A stretch of DNA of 64,000 nt from Diphasiastrum complanatum (Eukaryota; Streptophyta; Lycopodiopsida; Lycopodiales; Lycopodiaceae), in the NCBI GenBank assembly GCA_029204225.1, contig CM055100.1, positions 45,926,347-45,990,346 on the forward strand. Direction: 5' to 3'. Position 1 is the first letter of the stretch. Every line of letters begins with the position of its first letter. The notes below the pieces were generated by a model. The model ran no database searches. It had not been told where the DNA came from and saw only the letters and a list, made by a program, of their open reading frames with translations. A program made the translations under genes and the position numbers. Below are positions 10,377-21,361 of the stretch, in pieces.

Positions 10377-11939
10377 TCAAGTAACAGCAAGCCCTGGAGG
10401 ATCAACTAGAACAGCATCTGGTGTAGTAACAACTGGAGCAACAGCTGATGTAGAGGAATCAACAAGTGCGGCAAGAGCACGAGCCTGATCCGCAAGTGAC
10501 GGTGTATGATAAAAGACATCAATAGGCTCCCATGTGGCCTCCTCAACAGGACGACCATACCACTGGACTAGGAACTGAATCTGCCGGCGGCGTCGACTAT
10601 GATGCAAATGCACCTGGAGGATAGCAGCAGGTAATAAAGGAAAGAAATCCGGTGCAGTAGGAAACTCAGCATCACGAGGAGCATCATCCTCAATAGCAGC
10701 ACGTAATAAACTGACATGGAATATTTCACAGGCACTTGTGGAAGCAGGAAGCTGAAGACGATATGTAACTGGACTAAGAACCTCCAATATACAATAAGGC
10801 CCATAATAACGTGGTGCAAGCTTCTCAGTAGAAGCATGGCCCTGAATAAAATGATGGCGTGCAAACCGTAGGCGTAGATATACCATATCACCAACATGAA
10901 ACTCAACATGACGTCGATGACGATCAACTGAAGCCTGATAACGCTGTTGGACCTGCTGCAAATGGGAACTGGCCTGGAGAATAAGCTCGCAAGCACCTGA
11001 TACAAATGAAGACAATGTCATAGGTGTATCCTCGGGAGGAAGAGGAATACCAGGTAAAAGAGGTGCATAACCATGAGATAATAAAAATGGTGCAACGCCG
11101 GTGTGGTACTAACAGAGCTGTTATAGCTATACTCTACCAAACATAAGTGCTGATCCCAATCCTTCCCTAAAGGAGTAACAAAATGGCGCAAATAATCCTC
11201 AAGGATCCTATTAAGGACCTCAGAGTGCCCATCAGAAGTAGAATGATAAGCAGACCCCATAAAATGCTGTACATCCAATATACGCATAAGCTCTGTCCAG
11301 AACAATGATGTAAACTTACTATCCCGATCAGAAAGGATAGTACGAGGAAACCCATGTAGGCAAAATATCTCTGAAAGGAACAAGCGTGCACACTGCTCTG
11401 CTGTGATAGTACTGCGGACGGGTATGAAATGTGCCTATTTCGAGAACCTGTCAACTACCACCATACATGAATCGTGACCACGACGGGTGCGGGGAAGGCC
11501 AATGATGAAGTCCATAGAAATATCAGTCCACTGGCGGTGAGGAATAGGCCAACTCTGAAGCAAACCAGCGGACTTAGCACGGGGGTACTTATTACGTAAG
11601 CAGAAAGAACAGGTACGAATAAGTACAACAAGCTCTTTCCTAAGGGATGGCCAATAGAAATGATCCTTAAAACGAGCATAAGACTTCTGAAAACCAAAAT
11701 GACCCCCAACTGGGGACGAATGAGCATCCGACAACAACTGAGAACGGATACTAAAAGAACTAGGAATACAAAGAGAACCATAATGATGAAAACGGTGGTC
11801 AACAATGGAATAAGCCTGATGAGGTGAAGACGACATAGGTGGAGCAGAACTATAAACATCACAAAAATCAGAACATGTAAGATAAGCAGATGGAAGATCA
11901 TCAAACCAGGAAGAGATCGTGGCAACAAGGGTATTCAAT
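10377..11939 (-). pseudogene. Gypsy B integrase with C-terminal chromodomain
   Basis: This enzyme inserts the cDNA into the genome. Visible parts, in order: an HHCC zinc-binding module (HSSPVGGHF...CSFCLRNK, about 11,580-11,720) and the DDE core with Asp in WTDISMDF, Asp in LSDRDSKF and Glu in DGHSEVLNR. A GDMVYLRLR...LAPRYYGPY C-terminal block follows, then FHVSLLR. The chromodomain lies at about 10,490-10,625 (FLVQWYGRPVEEATWEP). All key residues are present. Frame changes occur near 11,435 and 11,020, so one intact protein is not encoded. Chromodomains of this class direct insertion towards heterochromatin (family knowledge). Confidence 0.9.
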
Positions 11940-13305
11940 AAAGCAGGAAGTCTAGACAATGCGTCAGCAGTAGTGTTAGCACGACCAGGACGATACAAAA
12001 TAGAAAAATCAAAAGATTGTAAAAACTGCAACCAACGAAACTGACGATCACTAAGATCACGCTGGGAGAAGAGATAACGTAAGGACTGATGATCAGTAAC
12101 GATATCAAAAGGAACACGGTACAGGTAATGGCGCCACTTCTAATGGCAAGAAGCTCTTTCTCATGGACAGAATAACGTTGCTCATAAGAGCGTAAACGAC
12201 GCGACTCATAAACAATAATACACTGAGACTGACAAAGCAAGGCACCCAAACCAACATTACTAGCATCGGTCTCAACAATAAATTTCTGATCAAACTGTGG
12301 TAAACACAGGACAGAGGCCTCCACAACAGCACGACGAAGAGTGTCAAAGCTGACAATCAGAAGTCCAAACAAAAGCACTAGACTTCTTCAAAAGGGCATG
12401 AAGAGGGGCAGCCACAGTGGCAAAGTGAGGAACAGGACGACGAAGGTGAGTAGCGAGACCAAGAAACATACGAACATGGTGGACATCTGTGGGAACAGGC
12501 CAATCAGCGATTGCCCTAATCTTATGAGGGTCCAAACGAATACGACCATCACAAATGAGAAATCCTAAAAACTCAATCTTAACAACAGCAAAGGAACACT
12601 TAGAAAGTTTAGCAAACAACTGGTGATGAACAAGCAATTGAAAAACAGATGAAAGATGTAACACATTCTCATCAAGAGTCTTACTAAAAACAAGAATATC
12701 ATCAAAATAAACTAGAACACAACGACCAAGGAGAGGACGCATGATGTTATTCATCACATTCTGGAACATAGGTGGACCATTAGTAACACCAAAAGGAAGA
12801 ACACGAAACTCATACAAACCAAGATGGGTACGAAACGCAGTCTTGTGTTCGTCCGAAGGATGCATCCTAATGTGGTGATAGCCGGAACGTAAGTCTATCT
12901 TAGAGAAAAGATGAGAGGTGCCTAACTGGTCAAAGAGATCATCCATGTGAGGAATAGGATACTGGTTACGGATGGTCAACTTATTGAGGGCACGATAATC
13001 AATGCAGAGGCATTTGGAACCATCTTTCTTACTAACAAGGAGAACAGGGGCACCAAAAGGACTGTGACTAGGAACAATAAGGCCTGATCTAGTAAAGCAG
13101 TTTTCTGAAGCTCAACCTCATCACGCTCAGACTTAGACATACGGTAAGGAGGCCGGGAGGGAGGAGCATAACCAGGACGCAAATCAATATGGTGGTTCAC
13201 ATCACGTAATGGTGGTAGCGTCGTAGGTTCTGAAAAGACAAACGCATACTGATGTAATAAGTCAGAGATCACCTGAGGAACAGCTGCTGGAGGAGAGGTA
13301 GTCAT
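11940..13305 (-). pseudogene. Gypsy B reverse transcriptase and RNase H
   Basis: The RT blocks are complete: the N-terminal DLRPGYAPPSRPPYRMS, IRNQYPIPHMDDLFDQL, FSKIDLRSGYHHIRM, LPFGVTNGPPMFQNVMN, the catalytic YFDDILVFS and a thumb with LSKCSFAVVKIEFLGFLI. RNase H follows with FIVETDASNVGLGALL, RYSVHEKELLAI and ANTTADALSRL. The frame changes near 13,010, 12,350, 12,200 and 12,030, so single-base indels have accumulated although the catalytic residues remain. The 211-codon piece 12,344-12,979 is the longest. Confidence 0.9.
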
Positions 13306-13457
13306 TGGAGAATCTGCTACAGCACGCTGAACACATAATAAAGCTGCACAATGAGCCTTAGGTAGGCTGCGGATAAACTGCTTCCCGCTGATCAGCTAGA
13401 AATCTGCCTGAGAATCAATACCAGCAAGTGAGTGGGTCACTGCATCATGAACAAATG

Positions 13458-15001
13458 TCAATGTCTACTGAGCCAGGTCCAAAGTAACCGCTCCCAATGA
13501 AGCAAACCAATCAGCACCAAGGATAAGGTCATAGGGCTCCAGAGGAATGATATAAAGATCTGCCTGTCCAGAAAAATCACCAATGCAGTAGGATAATCCT
13601 GAAACATCTGAGAACTAGGAAATGAGTGAGAACTGGCAACCTTGACTGTGAGAGGCTGTGGAGCAGGAATAGGTGAAGCGCGTATCCGGTTGAGAACATA
13701 ACTGCTGATAAAGGAATGAGTGTTGCCGGTATCAACTAAAGCAATATACTTACGACCAGTAATGCGCACACGTAGCCGAATGGAGCGAGGACCGGGGCAC
13801 CATGTCCATGTAGCATAAGCAAGCTGAGCATGGCAAGTAGCAGGAAGTAAATCAGTAGAAGGCTCAGGAGATAGATCAGGCTCATCAAATATATGAATGT
13901 AGATATCAGACTCATCTGGGGTAGTGCCCTCATGGTAGAAAACAACAGTAGAAGTAGGCAGGGGCTGGCGGCAATCACGGGCAATGTGGTCAGGACTCTT
14001 ACAACGAAAGCAAAGACGCTTCTGCTGAATGTCAGCGAACTCTACAGACGTGTAACATTGGACAAAAGCAGGACGAGGAGGCGGAGGGCGAGGAGTGGGA
14101 GAAGTAAGAAAAGAGGTCGGGACGATAGTGGATGGGTCAGATGGGGCCGAAGATGGTAGAGGTGAAAGAGATGGACGAGGTCGGGAAAAGTGAAAGGGAG
14201 CAGGATCAGGGTACTTATGCTGTAAAGTACTAGCAAGGGACATGGCCTCAATAAGTGTGGGTGGACGGAAAGAAGAGACATCGTATCGTAGAGCACCACG
14301 AAGTCCAGCAATGTAGCGAGAAATAAGCTCGGTGGGCTGAAGATCTGTAAAGAGGTAGGAAAGGTCCATAAACTGATCTGTATAGGAAGAAAGATCACTA
14401 GTCTGAGTAAGACTACGGAATATATCACGCTGGCGGCTCAGCCACTGAGGGTCAATCATAGCATGACGAAGACCACGACGAAAGGTAGGCCATAACTGGA
14501 GACCGTCCCGATCAGGGTCAAGTCGGTAGACCCGCCACCAAGTGGCAGCACGTCCATCTAAATGTAAGGCGACTAACTGGATCTTCTGAGGATCAGTCTT
14601 AGGGTAAATCTGAAAATAAGTATCAAGCTTTGCAAATCAATTCTCTAAAAGTTCCCGTCAGAGGAACCAGAATAGGTGGCAAGCTGTACCTGATCACGAA
14701 AATCTCGAGCAAAATGTGGCTTAGGAGCTAGATGTCGAGCAAAATGTGGCTCAGGAGCTGTAGGACGTGGAAAACCGGGTGGTGGGTTAGGTGGAAAATG
14801 AGGCCCACCGCCAAAGGAAGTAGACGAGGATGAAAGTCTAAATGGAGACCCAAATGATGAATGAACAGGGGCTTTGCCAGGTCCATGTGGCTGTAAGGAA
14901 TCAATCTGTGACTGCATAGTGGCAAAGCCGGTCTGTAGAGTGGTAAAACCGGTCATCATTTGGTCGAAACGACTACTGAGGAGAGTAAGAGAGTCACGCA
15001 T
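13458..15001 (-). pseudogene. Gypsy B gag and protease
   Basis: The chosen start is the ATG at 14,999-15,001 (MRDSLTLLSSRFDQMM), which opens a coiled-coil-like stretch with heptad Leu/Met. A Pro-rich linker follows, then the Retrotrans_gag core (WFAKLDTYFQIYP...ATWWRVYR) and a CCHC knuckle CFRCKSPDHIARDC (about 14,000). The protease has an intact DTG in ALVDTGNTHSFIS (about 13,720). A frameshift near 14,645 breaks gag, and the end at 13,458 runs into another frame. Gag builds the particle and the protease matures it. Confidence 0.88.
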
Positions 15002-16069
15002 ATCAGCAAACTGTTCATCTAAAGGTCCGGAATGACTCGCAGGTGTAGTGGGTGAGTAGCCATGAGGAAGAAAAAGTAAGCGAGAAAAGAAATGTGCTAA
15101 ACAATTGGACGAACTGAAGGAGAGGACATAAGTCATCACAACAGGCACGCCAATGAAAAGACACAATAGAACTCGCGATGTAAGATGAACGGAAAGGACA
15201 ACTAAGTAAGAAATACCTCGTAACCGCAACCGGAAGTGAGCTGAAAAATAGCGGCGATATGTCGAGGTACTGGGCAGCCTCCAAAAAAGATGCTAAGGGC
15301 TCGACAACGTGGAGTAAACGGTGGGTAAAAGTATGGGAAACAATAATGGACTATGGGGCTGGAAAGGGAGCAGCCAAGGAAAGGAAGTGATAACAAAAAG
15401 GAGGTATGGGCAGCGAGGAAACAAGGCTAAAAAATCAGAGATCGTCCTTCAAGGGTAAAAAAAAATTTGCGATAAAGACGGGGAGCAATCCCGATGCGCG
15501 ATGAAGTTGGGTGGGAGTGGCTTTCTAAGCATCTAGGCGTGTTTGTATTGTCCGGGGTAGGGTTGCGAACACAGACAATAGTGTAAGAGGGTGAGATGAA
15601 ATTGAGGCGGATGTAGGGCGCCAACTATGGTGGAGTGTGGGCGTCCAAGAGAGGTAGTAAACGACAAAAAAAAATTGGATCAAAAAGATGGGTTGGTAGG
15701 GCTCTAGGAGTGGCTGATGGAAGGTGGCGAATAGGGGCAGCAAAAGGCGGAAATTTTCAGCAAAGGAAGGAGCAGTAGGGCGCTGGTCAGCAAGCATGAG
15801 GGCGCCCAATAGGGCAGCAAATAGGAGGCAGTAGGGCACCCAAAATAGGGGAGGAAAAAGGCTGAAAATACAGCAGTAGGCAGCCAGCAAGAGGGCGCTA
15901 GAAATGGGCAGCAAGTGGGCACCTGTCCTCCTCCGATCCGTCGTGAAAATTTGCAAGACAAGTGTGGAGAAATGCTGAAGATCCGGTTGAAAAATGGTGA
16001 AGATCCAAGCTGAAGATGGGCGCCCTCCTGTGAGAGAAAAATCTGCTCAATGGAGATGCTCAGGAAAGT
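15002..16069 (-). other. Gypsy B 5-prime leader
   Basis: About 1 kb separates the primer site from gag and shows no conserved protein. On the plus strand the part at 15,720-15,930 is rich in variants of GGGCAGCAA and GGGCGCCC, a loose internal repeat. Short open frames here are Cys/Pro/Leu-rich on the minus strand and probably not translated. The leader should carry packaging signals by analogy with other LTR elements. Confidence 0.6.
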
Positions 16070-16081
16070 GCTCTGATACCA
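16070..16081 (-). promoter_or_regulatory. Primer-binding site of Gypsy B
   Basis: On the minus strand TGGTATCAGAGC immediately follows the end of the 5-prime LTR. It is the exact complement expected for the 3-prime end of plant initiator methionine tRNA. Confidence 0.92.
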
Positions 16082-16522
16082 AGTTATGAACGTAGCCACG
16101 GCTGATCTAGATTTAGTCTATGAAAGCATCACATAAGCAAGACTTAACCCTAGAAAGCAGGAGAGAGAAAGCTTAAAGAAGGAGATCATATCATAAGCCA
16201 AGTAACAAATGACACAGAATCCCTACTTATAGCCAAGAGGAAGCCCTAAAAGGAAGCTTCCAGTGGCTAGGGCCAAACTGAGAGGGAAAATAGTGTGCCC
16301 TCCAAGAAGGCCCCCACTCTCAGTAATATGACCAAATAACCAATATAGTGAATCATGGGCCCAAGGCCAATAATATGGTCTAAATGTCAATAATAGGGCC
16401 CAAGGCCAACCATATAGTCTAAATGTCAAATAATGAATAAAAAAGGGCCCAAAGCCTGCCTATGCATAAAGTAAAGTAAATGTAAATGGACATGGCGAAT
16501 GTAATGAGCCGAGTCCATAACT
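16082..16522 (-). repeat. Gypsy B 5-prime LTR
   Basis: This is the partner of 9,882-10,332. It ends on the plus side with CATAACT followed by the GAGCC target-site duplication at 16,523-16,527. Differences from the other LTR are mostly transitions, as expected for decay of methylated DNA. Confidence 0.92.
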
Positions 16523-16527
16523 GAGCC

Positions 16528-17669
16528 CCAGACGTATTATAAGATGTGCTGATTGCAGTCATCCCTTGTTTTTGGTACATTTTAGTCGTTGAAGGGTATT
16601 TATGCTCATGGATCAAAGCTAATTGCATTTGCTGAATCCAAAGTTGAACATCTGGCTACTTCCACATCAGCTCCAATTTTTGGTTGTAACCCATGTATGT
16701 ATCGATGTACATGCGCACTTTCGTCCAGTTTGACCTTAAGTGTCAATTGCCAAAATTCATGATTATAATCTTGGACTAAACCCGTTTGCTGAACTAAACA
16801 CCAATGTTGAAAGAACATTTTCTTCTAAAATGGATTCAAGAAAACCTTAGTACATAATTGCTTGAACTACAGTAGATTGTTGGTTGAACACGTGGATCAG
16901 CCTCGACTTTCTTCCACCAAACATAAGCTGGATGTCGAAGTGTAGCAAAGCATAAGCAATCTTTGCTTGGCCAGTCCTTGGAAAATAATTGAAAATATTT
17001 ATCCAATTTGTGTAACCATTCTTCCACCTCTATAGTATCGGTGTTTCCACTGAAGTTAGGCATGAAAATTTTATCTTTAAAATCATTACCATCCCTCTTA
17101 AACCCTTGATTTTTTTGAGCGCGATCCATAATACTCATATGAGTATTAAAATTTACAACATTCTGGTAATGGGGTGGCAATTTGTTGTATGACTCGAGCT
17201 CTTGTAGTACCCATTGTTGTGGATCTTGAGCAGCCACACCAGCAGGAGGAAGTCCAGAAGCTTGGAGTTTTAAATCGTTTGGTGTTGGAACAATTGGTTG
17301 CAACCAAATAGGTTGATCATCACATACTTTTTGTTTTCTCTTGTTCTTTCGCAATGTCGCCAGATGATCATAACTACCTTGACCTGAAATTTTGGATGTT
17401 GAAGCATTCAGGATGACGAAGGATTCTAACCTTGATGAACATCTTGTTTTTGTAGAGTAGTACTTATGACAGATTCAAAATGTGACATCATCAACTCTAA
17501 CATTTTCTCTCAACGTCGCTCCGAGCTTTCCTGCATCTATTGCCATGTTTGTTTATTCACTTTGGTGGTGTCTTGTATAGCAGTTAAAACTTTGGTAAAT
17601 ATTTCCTCTGTTCTAGCTGGATTTTTCGTAGCAGGAATCTCTTGAGTATTACTCTTTTTTTTTGGTGCC
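16528..17669 (-). pseudogene. Gypsy A gag, N-terminal part
   Basis: The likely start is the ATG at 17,667-17,669, giving a Lys-rich MAPKKKSNTQEIP opening. Next comes 17,354-16,836, with FKDKIFMPNFSGNTDTIEVEEWLHKLDKYFQLF and ATLRHPAYVWWKKVEAD, the Retrotrans_gag core. After a frameshift, 16,818-16,606 continues with GLVQDYNHEFWQLTLKV and IHGLQPKIGADVE. The frame is open into the GAGCC site, where Gypsy B interrupts. Several frame breaks (about 16,830 and 17,360-17,530) make it a pseudogene. Confidence 0.82.
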
Positions 17670-18096
17670 ATTTTATTGAACTCGATATAATTATTACTTG
17701 TGCTTTTTATTATAAAATTGTTTAATTTTTTTTTTGCTAGTAGGGAATTCAAGGGGGGGACTCAATATCAAAAGGGCTTTCTATTGGTATAAGTTGTGTT
17801 TTTGGAATTTTTTTTGGGGGTTCATGCTGCTTTTTTTTTTTTTTAAACTTCAGAAATGGAAGGGCTTCTCTCCCAACTTTTTACCACAATTTAGCTTAAT
17901 ACCTCCTTCACAAAAATTGCCATATCTCCCTCAATATTCAACCAAATTGGTTGCAAATTGACTCAAATTCAAGCTAAGAGTGAGATCTACAATCTTCCAA
18001 AAATACAGTCATAAAATTTGGCCAAAATTTCAGCCAAAAATAGAGAAAAATAGATTACAAAACTATCACTAACTAAAATTGGAATGAAAACACTCA
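17670..18096. other. AT-rich stretch with poly-T runs, no gene
   Basis: This stretch lies between the Gypsy A gag start and a Copia-2 LTR fragment. It has T runs at 17,715-17,733 and 17,830-17,843 and a G-run. No primer site or LTR end could be recognised, although a Gypsy A leader would be expected here. Confidence 0.5.
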
Positions 18097-18437
18097 ACCT
18101 TATAGTAACTAACTTTGAAATCATCAGTACTACAATGATTTCATAGCCAAACAATAAAGTATTGAATTATCAAACAAAAGCGATATGAAATTTATCAGCT
18201 ATAAAAGAATCACAGAGATGCATACATTCTGACATAATATTGAACGCAATAAAAGATAGATTGATTCAACATAAAAATATATGATGATGAGCACAAGACA
18301 ATTGCAGATAGAAACCGCATACTCTAAGCTAACTCTGAGTAACTGAAGATCTCCATTTGAATTTGCACTTTCGATGATAAGCAATAAGCACTAATAGCAA
18401 AACTCTGAATGAACTCTAAAGAACTGAGCTAGAATGC
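18097..18437 (-). repeat. Copia-2 LTR fragment (R-U5 part)
   Basis: The sequence aligns closely with 3,783-4,125, including CATATGATGATGAGCACAAG-like and CTGAGCTAGAAT words. Similarity ends sharply at about 18,437, where the Gypsy C protease begins. It is probably the distal part of the 3-prime LTR of Copia-2 copy B, cut off from its start at 21,361 by Gypsy C. Confidence 0.65.
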
Positions 18438-19096
18438 TAAAGAGTGTCCAAACTGTGGCTCCAGTTTATGATATTAGTAGATTCAACATAATGACATTTC
18501 TCTTGGGTTGACTGGTATGGTTCAAACACATAATTTGTAGTAGATGAATCATTGTCGTGGAATCGTGCTGGTTTGAGTCTTGCATATGAATCAATGGTAA
18601 CGGAGCTCTCTCTATTATCAAAAGATACTCGGCCTTTGCTCCAATCATGAACGACTTTTGCATTGGTGAGCCATGGTCGACCAAGCAGTAACTCATAGGA
18701 ATAGGCGTTAATAGGAATATCGAGTTCAAATAGGTTTATGATGAATTTCAGGCTTCCTAATTTAATCAGTTGTGGGAGAAATGATGTAGCTCGAACCACA
18801 CTTTGATCAGCCATCCTGAGTTGACAAGTGGATTTGGTGAGTTGGTCTTTCAGGTTCCATTCCAACATGAGAGATGTGGTGATGATATTGACACCTGAGC
18901 CACCATCTAACACAGCTAATACTTCTCGAGATTGGCGATAAGTAAGCTGAAATTTGATATTGCCCCTTTCACTGAGCAGATTGGTTAGGTGTAATGGCAT
19001 TTCAGGTAGCTCGTCAAGGGTGGTGGTTTCGGTGGATTGGAGTCGTTGTTTCCATTGTCCTGCATAACTCCATAAAACATGGAAAGGAAGAGCCAC
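18437..19096 (-). pseudogene. Gypsy C aspartic protease region
   Basis: A 219-codon open frame shows LAVLDGGSGVNIITTSLM, where retropepsins have D-S/T-G; here it reads D-G-G. It also has the second block YELLLGRPWL, and KVVHDWSKGRVSF after it. This layout fits the protease of Athila/Tat-like gypsy elements, in which DGGS occurs. The frame ends at the junction with the copia LTR at 18,437, so RT is missing. The chosen start is only the first Met in the frame. Confidence 0.75.
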
Positions 19097-19359
19097 ATTG
19101 GCTTGTAACAGGTCACCTCAGACTTCAGTGCCTTCAAGAATTTTTTGTTCTCGAAATACGTGTGAGGTGCTTTATGGGAGGTGGAAGAGTGTTGGTCTAC
19201 ATTTTGAATCTGTTGACAATATTTGTGATGCAGTCTAATTTCTTCGGATGGTTGAGGATATAAAATGGGCGTAGAACCTTCACTCGAAGGTATGGTGTGT
19301 TGCTAGGTTTTGTTGGGTGCAATGGTAGTGGCTTGGCGTTGTTGTGCGCGAGTCATAAC

Positions 19360-20756
19360 CTAGGCTTGCAGAGTTTTGACTGGCAAAGTTTCTACTTGCA
19401 CGGAGCAGACATGAGTAGTTGATTTAGATCTGGAAGGACAATCTTTCACATGGTGTTCAATGCCACAATTTTCAAAAGTTGGTGGAAAACGAAGTTTGTC
19501 TAGGTAGCAAATACTAGGATGTTTATCTGCATAGATAAAGCATCCGCGTATTGCGAGAAATTGTTGTGTTGCAAACACACCTTGATTAGGATCATAGGTT
19601 GGGGCATTTGGGTCAATCACTGGAGCATTAGGATCATAGAATAATATATTATTGTCTTAGAGGAGTATCTTGGTTGAGTAGTGTCTTCCACATAATAAAT
19701 TGCTGGATTTATATAAATTGGATCAATAAAATGGACAGCTTGTTATGGAACGGGTTAATTAACAACAAACTGCTGGCGTGGTTTGGTACTGGTTGGGTGT
19801 AGTTGGTCGTGGTTAATGCACTCATGGCTGCGACATGGGTTGTTGTGGATTGTAAGGGTGGTATTGTCGATACATAGGTCTGGATGTTATCGAAAAATGG
19901 ATTTCAGTTGGGGGAACTCATTATCAGTGTGATTCTACGAACAAAAAGAACACCATATATTTTCTCTTGCTGAAAATTATTTGTCAGGTTGGGTAAATCT
20001 CATTCTAGAAGGCCATAGATGGCCATGGGCTACAAGAGAAGAGGTTTTCAACTTTTAGGATCGGCGGTGAGTTTTTTTATGTGGGTTTGTTGAGCTTTCT
20101 GCCAGGTTTCCATCTGATGTAGGAAGTCAAAAGATTGGGCGATATTCTCAGGTTTTGGGTTATGACGACGTTCGAGATGCTTGGCTTTCTTTTCACGGTT
20201 ATCAAAATTCTCATCGGAACTCTCGGCTTCTTCATGAATGGCATCAGTTATTACATCCTTCAATTGATCATAAAGATGAATTGGTTTCAGTTTGCGACGA
20301 AAACTTTTAGGGAGTCCAACCAGGAACAATTTGATGGTCATACGTTCGGTGATATTGTCATCGACACATTCTACTTTAAGACGTTTGTAACACTTAATGT
20401 AGCTTCTAACGGACTCTTCACGGTGCATCTTGATGTGGGTGATTTGGATGAATAGGGGCTTTGAGTCAGTTTAGAAGGTTTAAAATGCTTGATAAAAGCG
20501 TCTTTGAGGGTATTCCAAGACACAAGATCAGGAGCTTATAGGTTGAGATCCCACTTTTTGGCGGTTCCATAGAGTACCATAGGGAATAATTTGAGCTTTT
20601 CAGTTTCAGAGGTGTCTCCATAGAAGTGACATGCATTATCAAAGTCTTGAAGAAATCAACCTAGGACAGATTTTCCATCGTACTTTGGTGCATCAATGCG
20701 TGGATGTAGGGTCGAAGATCTCGCGTCATAGTAGCCCTCCCGCCTGTCAACAAGGG
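19360..20756 (-). pseudogene. Gypsy C gag
   Basis: From 20,756 leftwards the minus strand gives RIDAPKYDGKSVLG, NACHFYGDTSETEKLKLFPM and LYGTAKKWDL, a Retrotrans_gag core. The open piece 20,428-20,048 follows, with VRSYIKCYKRLKVEC, ERMTIKLFLVGLPKSFRRKL and a charged tail. A knuckle remnant ENCGIEHHVKDC (19,360-19,620) has lost its first Cys. Stops and frameshifts lie between the pieces, and 19,630-20,040 is only weakly coding. Confidence 0.75.
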
Positions 20757-21361
20757 TTAGAACACTGGATAGGTGCCTAACTATGAATAGATGCTACTTT
20801 TAGATAGTTCTCTACTTTTTGAAGAATCAATGCTCTGGGCATCTACTTCGTTTATGTCGTCTTCTTCTGCTCTCTTCATCATCCTTTTACACGAATGGTG
20901 TCCAGTATATATATTGTTACATAATATTACATGTGTGCAAATGTGAAAGTACAAAGTGGATGTGCTGTTTGTAGGAGATCGTGGGTGACTGCAATCGTTG
21001 TTCAATCTGTTAGCGCAATTGCATTGGGGTGAGCGTGAAAAGGGTGTGACGTCAGCCAGTGCTGAAGTGAACGTTGGTGATGATGCAAAAAGTGCGTCAC
21101 TCTTACGAATGGCCTTAGGATAAGATTTACAAGGTGCCTTAGCTTTTAGGACACTTTTGGCATTCAGTAAGATAGTGTCCCCTTTTCGCCTGTCACCTTA
21201 AACTGTGTAGAAACACAGTGTCACAATTCTTTTGCCTTTTCTTCGTCTGTGCAAATTTGCATGTAAATATGCAGACTGCATGACAACGTTAGTAATTATG
21301 CAGCATGAATGGAGGCAGATTAAAATGGGATTTAGGAGAGCTAGAGGGAATAAATCCAACA
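20757..21361 (-). repeat. Probable start (U3) of Copia-2 copy B LTR
   Basis: The minus-strand LTR start TGTTGGATT is at 21,361, directly after a polypurine tract AAGGGGGGG (21,362-21,370). A TATA-like TATATATA run lies near 20,910. Beyond the first bases it is unlike the LTR at 3,783-4,442, so the U3 has diverged or the join is not simple. No gene is seen in this stretch. Confidence 0.5.

Larger units (their letters stand above)
9882..16522 (-). mobile_element. Gypsy B, complete chromovirus (Ty3/gypsy)
   Basis: This 6,641-bp minus-strand element has both LTRs (451 and 441 bp, about eight substitutions plus small indels apart), a perfect primer site next to the 5-prime LTR, gag, protease, RT, RNase H, integrase with a chromodomain, a polypurine tract and a GAGCC target-site duplication. 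The gene order and the chromodomain define a chromovirus. LTR termini read AGTTATG...CATAACT, not TG...CA. The coding region has several frameshifts but most catalytic residues are intact, so it inserted fairly recently and has since begun to decay. Confidence 0.93.
7375..17669 (-). mobile_element. Gypsy A, Ty3/gypsy relic split by Gypsy B
   Basis: This older minus-strand gypsy element has gag (16,528-17,669 and 9,420-9,881), protease (8,993-9,355) and RT-RNase H (7,375-8,720). It is interrupted by Gypsy B at 9,882-16,522. The two sides join in frame once Gypsy B and one copy of the GAGCC duplication are removed, which shows that they were one gag gene. Integrase and both LTRs were not found. 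The left end stops just after RNase H at about 7,380. No primer site was found in the T-rich stretch to its right (17,670-18,096). Confidence 0.8.

Noticed and set aside
10568-11928. Alternative minus-strand frames over the Gypsy B integrase (10,568-11,005 and 11,455-11,928)
   Set aside because: They overlap the frames carrying HHCC, DDE and chromodomain motifs and show only Leu/Val-rich off-frame sequence.
15202-16099. Cys/Pro/Leu-rich open frames in the Gypsy B leader
   Set aside because: They overlap each other in several frames, one runs through the primer site, and no conserved block is present; they fit an untranslated leader.
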